A stretch of DNA of 9,967 bases from contig JANXWQ010000316.1 in the NCBI GenBank assembly GCA_025351065.1, positions 1-9,967 of the forward strand, given 5' to 3'. The first letter of the stretch is position 1. Each line of letters begins with the position of its first letter. A program made the translations under genes and the position numbers. The notes under the pieces were generated by a model that was not told where the DNA came from, searched no databases, and saw only the letters and a list, made by a program, of their open reading frames with translations. The DNA is from Chthoniobacter sp. Its GTDB lineage: Bacteria > Verrucomicrobiota > Verrucomicrobiia > Chthoniobacterales > Chthoniobacteraceae. Positions 1 through 6,352 of the stretch are shown one piece after another.

Positions 1-1139
1 CGAACTGCATCAACTCCGGCCTGCGCCGCGTCTATGTGCTCACGCAGTTCAACTCGGCCTCGCTGCACAAGCACATCAACTCCTCGTACAAGTTCGACAA
101 CTTCTCCCGCAGCTTCGTCGAAATCCTCGCCGCGCAGCAGACGCCCACGGACACGAGCTGGTACCAGGGCACCGCCGACGCCGTGCGGCAAAACCTCCGC
201 GATTTCCTCCAGTACCCGTACGAGTATTACGTCATCCTCAGCGGTGATCAGCTCTACCGCATGGATTTCCGCGAAGTGCTCAAGCAGCACATCGAAACGA
301 AAGCCGACATGACCCTCGCGACCATCCCCGTCGCCCGCGAGCCTGCGAAAGACTTCGGCGTCATGCACACCGACGAGAATCGGAAGATCATCCGCTTTGA
401 GGAAAAGCCGAAAGATCCCGCCGTGCTCGACGCCATGCGCATCCCGCCGGCGCTTTTGAAAGAGCTGGGCCGCGACGCCGGCGCTGAGCTGTTTCAGGCG
501 TCGATGGGCATCTACATTTTCAATCGCGAGGTGCTCGTGCAGGCGCTGGACAATGACTTCGTGGACTTCGGCAAGCACGTCATCCCGGACATGCTGAAAA
601 AATTCCGCGTCCACTCGTACATCTACCAGGGTTACTGGGAGGACATCGGCACGATCCGCGCTTTTTTCGACGCGAATCTCCAGCTCACGAAAGCCGTGCC
701 GGACTTCAATTTTTTCGACACCGTCACCCCCATCTACACGCACGCGCGTTTCCTCCCCGGCAGCAAAATCAACGGCGCGACCATCCGCCACGCCATCATC
801 TCCGACGGCTGCATCATCGACGACGCCCACATTGAGCGCTGCGTCGTCGGCATCCGCAGCTTCATCAAGAGCGGCACCACCATCCGCGACAGCATCGTCA
901 TGGGCGCGGATTTTTACGACGCCGACCAGGCGGCGCGCGGCAACACGCCCGAGCTGGGCATCGGCAAAAACTGCGTCATTGACCATGCGATCATCGACAA
1001 AAACGCGCGCGTCGGCGACGGCGCGGTCATCACCCCGGACGGCAAGCCGGAGAATTTTGACGGCGACAACTACTACATCCGCGACGGCATCGTCGTCGTG
1101 CCCAAGGGCGGCGTCATCCCGGCGGGCGCGTGGATTTGA
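1..1139 (+). CDS. glgC: Glucose-1-phosphate adenylyltransferase (ADP-glucose pyrophosphorylase), 5' partial
   Basis: Makes ADP-glucose from ATP and glucose-1-phosphate, the committed step of bacterial glycogen synthesis, in the cytoplasm. The frame is open from the left edge (first whole codon at 3), so the true start lies outside; 378 residues are visible and about 50 N-terminal ones, including the Gly-rich nucleotide-binding motif, are missing. Visible family motifs in order: NCINSG at the edge, WYQGTADA (159-182), SGDQ with the catalytic-type Asp (240-251), FEEKP with the glucose-1-phosphate-binding-type Lys (396-410), SMGIYIFN, YWEDIGT, then a left-handed beta-helix C-terminal domain. That domain has the plant/cyanobacterial pattern (VGIRS, MGADFYD, IIDKNARVG, YYIRDGIVVVPK) rather than the enterobacterial one. 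The lysines at 999-1001 and 1104-1106 sit where cyanobacterial enzymes bind the 3-phosphoglycerate activator. Stop TGA at 1137-1139. The identity is firm; the effector preference is inferred. Confidence 0.96.
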   Translation, partial: NCINSGLRRVYVLTQFNSASLHKHINSSYKFDNFSRSFVEILAAQQTPTDTSWYQGTADAVRQNLRDFLQYPYEYYVILSGDQLYRMDFREVLKQHIETKADMTLATIPVAREPAKDFGVMHTDENRKIIRFEEKPKDPAVLDAMRIPPALLKELGRDAGAELFQASMGIYIFNREVLVQALDNDFVDFGKHVIPDMLKKFRVHSYIYQGYWEDIGTIRAFFDANLQLTKAVPDFNFFDTVTPIYTHARFLPGSKINGATIRHAIISDGCIIDDAHIERCVVGIRSFIKSGTTIRDSIVMGADFYDADQAARGNTPELGIGKNCVIDHAIIDKNARVGDGAVITPDGKPENFDGDNYYIRDGIVVVPKGGVIPAGAWI

Positions 1140-1244
1140 GCGGCGGGCGAAAATTTTCCGCAAGAAAACCGCGGTTCCGCGCGTCTTCCCAGTGCCCGCC
1201 ACGGCGCGCGCGTCCGGCTTGACCAATCATTTACATCCCGCTGC

Positions 1245-1273
1245 TTGGCGCGTGCCCCGTGCTGTGGCATAAA
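1245..1273 (+). promoter_or_regulatory. Possible sigma-70-type promoter upstream of the secreted repeat-domain gene
   Basis: TTGGCG at 1245-1250 and CATAAA at 1268-1273 are separated by 17 bp, each matching four of six consensus bases. This would start transcription around 1280, leaving a very short leader before the ATG at 1288. The 148-bp gap after glgC otherwise shows only two 10-bp palindromes (1149-1158, 1167-1176) and no T-tailed terminator. The match is weak and verrucomicrobial promoter consensus is not well defined, so this is only a candidate. Confidence 0.28.
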
Positions 1274-1287
1274 CATCTCCCAAATTT

Positions 1288-3099
1288 ATGAAGGCGATCA
1301 TTCCCATCCTCCTGACCCTCGCGCTGGCGGCGGCGAGCCCGTCGCGTGCCGCGGATTTTTTCGGCGTGCCGGAAAAAACCGTCGTCCCAAAACCCGTCGC
1401 CACGCCCGTGCCCGCGCCCGCCACACCCGCTCCGGCGACCCCGGCCCCGGCCACGCCCACCCCGGCGCGCGGCCCGAATTCGCCCGCGCCCATCACCGGC
1501 GCACCGGCCGACGACACGCCGCCTGCGCTCATCCCCGACGCTGCGCAGCTCAAGACCCCGGCCGTTGGCGGAGCCAAAGACGCGGGCCGGCCTTTCCGCG
1601 ACCTCGGCCCGGACAATGGCGTACTCATCGGCCTCGAGTACACCATCGGCACCACGGACGACGGCGCGAAATTCATCGAGTCCCTCACCCCGCTCTACGT
1701 GCGCCCGACGGGCAAAGCCCACGGCACCCTGCGCGGCACGCTCAAGCCCGGCAACCCCGCCACCGTCCTCGAAGCCCGCCCCGGCTTTGCAATCGCCGCC
1801 ATCGAGGCCCGCGGCGCCGACACGCTGGAAGCCATCCGCGTCACCTTTATGCGCTACGAAAACGGCGCGCTCGACCGCGCCGAGCGCTACACCGGCAAAT
1901 GGATCGGCGGCGAAAGCACCGCGCCCGCGCAGTCCCTCCGCACCGACATCCGCCCCATCGTCGGCATCTACGGCAAAGCCGACAGCGCCATCCGCGAATT
2001 CGGCCTCCTCGTCCGCCGCGAAATGCCGAAGACGCCGCCGGTCGCCAGCGCCAATCCCTTTGGCACACCCGTCACGCCGAAAGGCGACGAGCCGCCCGAG
2101 CCTGCCTCCGACATGCCGGATGTGGCCGTCAGCCGCACGCCCGCATCGCCGCTCGAACCCACCGCCTTTGACCCCGCGATCCTCAAGACCGTCATCGTCG
2201 GCGGACAGCAGGACAAGGGCACGCCCTTCCGCGACCTCGCGCCGCCCGGCGGCACCCTCGTGGGGTTCGACTACACGCTCGGCACCTGGGGCAAAGGCGC
2301 GGACATCAGCTCCCTGCGTCCGGTGTACCTGCTCCCCGGCGGCGTGAAAAAAACCGGCGACCTGCACGGCTCCAGCACCGTCACCGCCACCCGGCTCGAA
2401 GCCCGCCCCGGCTACGCCATCGGCTCCATCGAGGCGCGCGGCGGCGTGGTCATCGACGGCTTTCAGCTCACCTTCCTGCGGATGAAAGGCCCGGCGCTCG
2501 ACCCCGCCGACCACTACCAAAGCCCGTGGCTCGGCGCGACGAGCGGCAGCCCGCAGCGGCTCGACGGCGGCGGCCAGCCCCTCGTCGGCCTCTACGGCCA
2601 GGCGGGCAAAGACCTCAACGCCATCGGCCTTTTCGTCAAAGCGGACGCGGCCAGCATGGCGCCCGCGACCTCCGGCACAGCGCCCACCACGGCCGGCGGC
2701 GTGCAGGTCTTCGCCTGCGCCGATGATGAGTTTACGCTCTTCCTCAACGGGCGCGAAATCCTCGCCGGCACCAATCCGCGCCACGTCGAGACCAGCGAGT
2801 TTCCCATCGTTAAAGGCGACGTCCTCACCGCCATCGTCAAAGACAAAGGCGGCGGCGAAGCGTGGCTCTCGCTGCGCGTCGTCCGCGACGGCAAAACCAT
2901 CCTCGACGCCGGCGACTTGCACTACCTCACCGCCGAGGCACTCAACTGGAAAACCAACAAGCTCACCACCGGTTTCAAAGACCCCAAAGTCTGGACGCAT
3001 GAACTCGCGATGGGCACCGACAAACGGCCCCGCGCCGCGTGGGCCAATGCGAAGGACGCGACCGCCACGGTGCTCTATTTCAAAGGCATCGTACCGTGA
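1288..3099 (+). CDS. Secreted protein with two tandem beta-type (jacalin-like?) domains and a C-terminal domain
   Basis: A 603-residue exported protein of unknown function. Residues 1-21 form a signal peptide (Lys2, a hydrophobic core of Ile/Leu/Ala, SRA before the likely cleavage site). Residues about 33-75 are a Pro/Ala/Thr linker with repeated PATPA units, looking like a stalk. Two homologous domains follow, about 88-245 and 299-453, separated by a second Pro-rich linker. Each runs LKT-x-x-VGG, PFRDL, a Gly-rich strand, SL-x-P-x-Y, LEARPG-[FY]-AI, IEARG, F-[ML]-R, LD-x-A-[ED]-x-Y and GIYG or GLYG. I associate this pattern with PVC-group secreted proteins that look jacalin-like; that fold assignment is from memory and tentative. 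Residues 472-603 are a separate domain starting VQVFACADDEFTLFLNG, resembling beta-sandwich carbohydrate-binding modules. No catalytic signature is visible. ATG 1288 is chosen because it gives the signal peptide; no Shine-Dalgarno site precedes it. A surface or periplasmic binding role is plausible but unproven. Confidence 0.85.
   Translation: MKAIIPILLTLALAAASPSRAADFFGVPEKTVVPKPVATPVPAPATPAPATPAPATPTPARGPNSPAPITGAPADDTPPALIPDAAQLKTPAVGGAKDAGRPFRDLGPDNGVLIGLEYTIGTTDDGAKFIESLTPLYVRPTGKAHGTLRGTLKPGNPATVLEARPGFAIAAIEARGADTLEAIRVTFMRYENGALDRAERYTGKWIGGESTAPAQSLRTDIRPIVGIYGKADSAIREFGLLVRREMPKTPPVASANPFGTPVTPKGDEPPEPASDMPDVAVSRTPASPLEPTAFDPAILKTVIVGGQQDKGTPFRDLAPPGGTLVGFDYTLGTWGKGADISSLRPVYLLPGGVKKTGDLHGSSTVTATRLEARPGYAIGSIEARGGVVIDGFQLTFLRMKGPALDPADHYQSPWLGATSGSPQRLDGGGQPLVGLYGQAGKDLNAIGLFVKADAASMAPATSGTAPTTAGGVQVFACADDEFTLFLNGREILAGTNPRHVETSEFPIVKGDVLTAIVKDKGGGEAWLSLRVVRDGKTILDAGDLHYLTAEALNWKTNKLTTGFKDPKVWTHELAMGTDKRPRAAWANAKDATATVLYFKGIVP
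1549..2022 (+). repeat. First copy of the tandem domain repeat in the secreted protein
   Basis: Encodes residues 88-245 of the secreted protein. It aligns without large gaps with residues 299-453 (2182-2646), sharing LKT-x-x-VGG near its start, PFRDL, LEARPG, IEARG and a closing GL-L-V or GLFV strand. The copies have diverged well beyond recent duplication: many substitutions and length differences in the loops. Confidence 0.8.
2182..2646 (+). repeat. Second copy of the tandem domain repeat in the secreted protein
   Basis: Encodes residues 299-453, homologous to the first copy at 1549-2022. This copy keeps the fuller PGGTLVGFDY and RPGYAIGSIEARGG segments, so it is probably the better query for a fold search. 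It is followed by a short Ala/Thr-rich linker and then the unrelated C-terminal domain. Confidence 0.8.
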
Positions 3100-4616
3100 C
3101 GGGTCAGGGATGAGCGAGGAGTCAGGCGCTTTTCCAGGGCGCGGGTGAGCCAGTTCCAGGCGAGCGCGAGGCCGGTGCCGAGCGTCCAAAACATGACCGG
3201 CACCACCGGCAGCAGATAGCGGCTGAGCGGACGCCCCACGGTGCAGAGCAGCACGATGAGGAACCACCACGACACCGCGGCGGTGCTCCACCAGAGCTGC
3301 ATTTTTCCGCGCCGGAAAAGGGCGAGAGCGGTGACGCCGAGCGAGGTCCACAGCACGGGCCACCACGCGAAAAGCCACGCCTTGTCATTCATGCGCTTGT
3401 AGCCGGCGAGGTGCGCATTGCGATACGCGGGCTCCAGTCGGCGCACGGTTTCCGCGGCGTGCAGCAGCGGCCAGGTGGTTTCGTTCGCGAGGCTCTTGCA
3501 GGCGGCGCGGATGTCGCCGGGGCTGGGGTTCGTGGCGTTGGTGGCGAGGCGGAGCTGGATTTTGACAAAATCCTGCCAGCACTGCCGCGCGTAGCCGGCG
3601 GGATGCGCGCGGATGGCCTCGGTGGCGAGCCGCCAGCAAAGGCGGTCGAGTTCCGCGGGGGTGCGGCCGGTTTGGTCAAAGCGCTCGCGCATCCGCGGCA
3701 CGGCGGTGCGGGCGAGGATTTCGTTGTTATCGAGATGTTTTTTCGCGCGGTAGGCTTCGATGTCCTCGCGAATGAGCGCCTTGATCTCCGGCTCGATTCC
3801 GCCATCGAGCACGGTGAACTGCGCGACGCGCGCGAAGAGCATCGAGCCCGGCTGCGGCTGCGGCTGGCGGTCGTGGATGGTGAGCTGGCGGAAAATTTTC
3901 GCGCCCGCGAAAGGCAGCGCGAGTCCGGCGAGAAAAACGGCGGCGGAAAGCGCGGCGGCGCGCGGCGTGCGGCGCGCATCCCAAACGAGCGCGGCGAGGA
4001 CGACGACGGGGAAAGGCGCGAGCACATTGCGCGTCAGCGCGAGCAGCGCAGCGGACGCGCCGCAGACGAAAAGCCAGCCGCGCGCCGGGCTCGCCAGCGT
4101 GCGCCACCAGGCGGCGAAAGCCGCGCAGGCCAAGACCGCCATGAGCAGGTCGTTGCGGATGAGCTGCTCGAGAAAAAGCTGCTGCCCGTACGCGGCGAGC
4201 GCGAGCCCGCAGGCGATCACCGGCCAGTGCGCGCGCCGCCCGCACATCGCACGCAAAACCGCCGCGCAGCCCAGCACCAGCAACCCGCCGAGCACATGCT
4301 GAAACGCGACCACCGCCTCGAAACTGCCCCCCATTTTCAGGCACGCCGCGATGACCAGCGAATAAACCGGGCCGCGCTTCGGGTCGCTCTCCCAATGCCC
4401 CGTGTCGAGCCACTGCACTGCCGCGCCCGCATAGCCCCGCGAGTCCTTTGACCACAAATATCCCGGCAGCACATGGGCCATGTAAACCCGCGCCGCCACG
4501 ATCGCGGCGACGAGCAAAATCCAGCCCGCGATTTCCGCCGCGCGCGACGGCTGCGTGAGCCAGCGCAGCGTGCGGTCGGCGGCGCGGAGCAGGCGGGCGG
4601 TGGTCGTGCTGGGCAT
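3075..4616 (-). CDS. Polytopic membrane protein, probable family-39-like (GT-C) glycosyltransferase
   Basis: A 513-residue inner-membrane protein, starting at the ATG read from 4616 to 4614. An Arg-rich N-terminus precedes a first membrane helix (about 28-50), then a first outer loop with WSKDSRGY (Asp58). In GT-C enzymes such as ArnT and PMT relatives an Asp in this loop acts in transfer from a polyprenyl-phosphate sugar. About six more hydrophobic segments follow to residue 242, including FLEQLIRND (148-156) and LTRN. A soluble stretch of about 170 residues contains HPAGYAR (338-344); three further helices follow, with RPLSRY at 462-467 near the end. It is a paralogue of the divergent neighbour at 4666-6222. 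Its stop lies inside the last codons of the gene at 1288-3099, giving a 25-bp tail-to-tail overlap. A longer reading to 4778 would add a charged tail that overlaps the neighbour's coding region and is unlikely. No Shine-Dalgarno site is seen. The class is likely; the sugar and acceptor are unknown. Confidence 0.8.
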   Translation of the reverse strand: MPSTTTARLLRAADRTLRWLTQPSRAAEIAGWILLVAAIVAARVYMAHVLPGYLWSKDSRGYAGAAVQWLDTGHWESDPKRGPVYSLVIAACLKMGGSFEAVVAFQHVLGGLLVLGCAAVLRAMCGRRAHWPVIACGLALAAYGQQLFLEQLIRNDLLMAVLACAAFAAWWRTLASPARGWLFVCGASAALLALTRNVLAPFPVVVLAALVWDARRTPRAAALSAAVFLAGLALPFAGAKIFRQLTIHDRQPQPQPGSMLFARVAQFTVLDGGIEPEIKALIREDIEAYRAKKHLDNNEILARTAVPRMRERFDQTGRTPAELDRLCWRLATEAIRAHPAGYARQCWQDFVKIQLRLATNATNPSPGDIRAACKSLANETTWPLLHAAETVRRLEPAYRNAHLAGYKRMNDKAWLFAWWPVLWTSLGVTALALFRRGKMQLWWSTAAVSWWFLIVLLCTVGRPLSRYLLPVVPVMFWTLGTGLALAWNWLTRALEKRLTPRSSLTRHGTMPLK

Positions 4617-4665
4617 GAAACAGGAAAGGCTTGTGCGCCACGGTCTGTGTCGTTTTTCTCGCGCG
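4617..4665. promoter_or_regulatory. Short divergent promoter region between two paralogous membrane-protein genes
   Basis: Only 49 bp separate the preferred start codons of the leftward (4616) and rightward (4666) genes, so both promoters must lie here or inside the opposite coding region. The stretch contains AGGAAAGG (4622-4629), which would serve a GTG start at 4633, and a T-rich run at about 4652-4658. No convincing -35/-10 pair is visible on either strand. The arrangement itself is solid; the promoter positions are inferred. Confidence 0.4.
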
Positions 4666-6222
4666 ATGAAAACAATTTTCGGGCTCGGCGGAGCGGGCGC
4701 GTTTTCCTTCCGGCGCTGTCTGTGGCTGGGCCTGCCCGCGCTGGTGCTCGGCGCGGTTTTGCGCCTCTCGCTGCTCATGGCGATCCCGGAGGCGTTCTTC
4801 GGCTCGGACAGCGCGTCCTACTCGAAGACGACGGAGGATTTGCATCTCAAAGGCCACTTCAATTTCCCGGCCAAGCGGCGCTACATCTATCCCCTGCTCC
4901 TCGTGCCCGCGCCGGAGGTGCCGTTTTGCAACACGCCCCAACTCGTCGCCGCCGTGCAGCACACCGCCGGGCTGGCGATGATCCTCGGCATCGGCTGGAT
5001 CACCGGGCATCTCGTGCGGCGGCCTGCGGTGTGGGTGCCGGTGGTCACGCTCTTCGCCGCGGTCTGGCCGCACATGCTCTACTACGAGCACGAAATGATC
5101 AGCGAATGTCTGGTGCTCGGCGCCTTCATCGTCGCGCTCGTCATCGCCGCGCCGTCGGGTGGGCTGGGCACGGCGCGGCGGCTCGGGTGGTTCCTCGTGC
5201 TGGCGTTGGGCGTCATGGCGGTGAAACCCGCCGGGCGTCCGCTGTGGCTCGGACTTTTCCTCGCGGCCCTGCTGATCACGCGGCGGCCGCTGGCGTGGCC
5301 GCGCGCGTTTTTTCTCACCGTGCCCGTGGCCGTGCTCATCGCCGCGACCTCGGGCGGCGACAAGCAGGGGCCGTGGTTGTTCCTCTGCTCCACGCTGCCG
5401 CTCGTCCGCGCCGAGGGCGAGCCCTATGCCCGTGAACGCGCCCTGCTCCGGCCCGCCATCGAGGAGGCGCGCGCCGACCTGCCGAATTACGCGTTCAACC
5501 AGTTCACCTTCAAAAAACGGCTGAGCGACACGCGGCCCACGGCGCGGCTTGGGCCGGAGTATGCGGAGTTCACCCGCGACGCGGCGCGCTTCACCAAAGT
5601 GGCCACGGCGCTCGGGCGCGAGGCTGTGCTCGCGCACCCTCTCGAGTACGCGCGGCTCGTCATCCAGAAAGCCCTCGTCGCCGGCAGCACGCGCGAGCAC
5701 GACAAGCGGCTCCTGCCCGCGGGCTTTTGGTCCGACCAGCGCGATTCCAGCGACGACCGCTGGCAGGAGCGCCCGAAGGAAATGGCCGTGATCTACGAAA
5801 TGGACGAGCCCGCCTACCGCCAGCTCGTGGCGGAGCGCGAGCAGCGCAAAGTGTGGTTCGAGCCGCAAGTGCGCTGGCTCCAGCGCGTGCAGTGGATCAA
5901 CGCCGAACCCGGCCAGCCCGGGGAAAAACCGCGCCTCAGCCTGGCGCCGCTGGGCTGGCTCCTGGTCCTCGGCATCGCGGGCGCACTCGTGCCTGGACGC
6001 TGCGTGCGCACGTCGATCCTGTGGCTGCCGCTCGCACTTTATCTCGGCATCGTCTTCGCCGTCGGCGACCGCGTCTCGCGCTATCTGGAGCCGGTCGAGG
6101 CGGTCATGTTCATCCTCATCGTCATCGGCCTCGATGTGGTGCTCGATGGACTCACGGCGCTGTGGAAAAGCGTGCGCCCCACGTCCGCCGCGCCGGTGGC
6201 CGGTGGTGAGCAGGCCGTTTGA
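4666..6222 (+). CDS. Polytopic membrane protein, probable GT-C glycosyltransferase, paralogue of the divergent neighbour
   Basis: A 518-residue inner-membrane protein. A first helix (about 18-41) leads to an outer loop with FGSDSASY (Asp48), matching SKDSRGY in the neighbour. Other shared landmarks are QH-x-x-G-L in the second helix region, an aromatic-x-E-x5-[DE] motif (E141/E147 here, E150/D156 there), HPLEYAR (324-330) in the long soluble stretch, and a closing VSRYLEPV (470-477) with a last helix of the same kind. The expected activity is transfer of a sugar from a lipid carrier on the periplasmic face, by analogy with family 39; the donor and target cannot be read. ATG 4666 fits the usual short N-terminus. 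A GTG at 4633 in the same frame has an AGGAAAGG just upstream (4622-4629) and is a serious alternative adding 11 residues; ATG 4615 is possible but would overlap the neighbour's start codon. A long inverted repeat begins 5 bp after the stop. Confidence 0.8.
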   Translation: MKTIFGLGGAGAFSFRRCLWLGLPALVLGAVLRLSLLMAIPEAFFGSDSASYSKTTEDLHLKGHFNFPAKRRYIYPLLLVPAPEVPFCNTPQLVAAVQHTAGLAMILGIGWITGHLVRRPAVWVPVVTLFAAVWPHMLYYEHEMISECLVLGAFIVALVIAAPSGGLGTARRLGWFLVLALGVMAVKPAGRPLWLGLFLAALLITRRPLAWPRAFFLTVPVAVLIAATSGGDKQGPWLFLCSTLPLVRAEGEPYARERALLRPAIEEARADLPNYAFNQFTFKKRLSDTRPTARLGPEYAEFTRDAARFTKVATALGREAVLAHPLEYARLVIQKALVAGSTREHDKRLLPAGFWSDQRDSSDDRWQERPKEMAVIYEMDEPAYRQLVAEREQRKVWFEPQVRWLQRVQWINAEPGQPGEKPRLSLAPLGWLLVLGIAGALVPGRCVRTSILWLPLALYLGIVFAVGDRVSRYLEPVEAVMFILIVIGLDVVLDGLTALWKSVRPTSAAPVAGGEQAV

Positions 6223-6227
6223 AAGAA

Positions 6228-6298
6228 GACAGAATTTACAGAATGAACAGAATTGGAAAAGCGCCTCGGGACATTCTGTTAATTTTGTAAATTCTGTC
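6228..6298. repeat. AT-rich inverted repeat built from three 9-bp units per arm
   Basis: The left arm 6228-6253 and right arm 6273-6298 are complementary at 24 of 26 positions, around a 19-nt GC-rich loop. Inside the left arm, ACAGAAT recurs every 9 bp (6229, 6238, 6247). The right arm has the reverse complement ATTCTGT at 6273 and 6291, with ATTTTGT at 6282. It begins 5 bp after the stop codon of the upstream gene. As RNA it could fold into a long stem and may end or protect that transcript, but no T-run follows, so it is not a classical terminator. The low GC contrasts sharply with its surroundings. I recall similar AT-rich strings between genes in PVC-group genomes, so it may be one member of a dispersed repeat family; this needs a search. 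Confidence 0.85.
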
Positions 6299-6352
6299 CA
6301 AAATCCCGCCCCGTCGGTCCTAACTGTCCAACCGTCCGCAACCCCTCCCGCC

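Noticed and set aside
1149..1176. Two palindromes after glgC (1149-1158 and 1167-1176) as a terminator
   Set aside because: Each is a 10-bp self-complementary string without loop or T-run; neither extends into a stable stem. No terminator is claimed.
1231..3378. 715-codon minus-strand frame opposite the secreted repeat-domain gene
   Set aside because: Antisense of a high-GC3 gene; low-complexity Arg/Gly/Ala content, no plausible start context, while the plus strand has a signal peptide and repeated domains.
6228..6298. CRISPR-like short repeats or a classical rho-independent terminator
   Set aside because: The units are 7 bp on a 9-bp period with no unique spacers, and no run of T follows the stem. 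It is better described as a structured inverted repeat.
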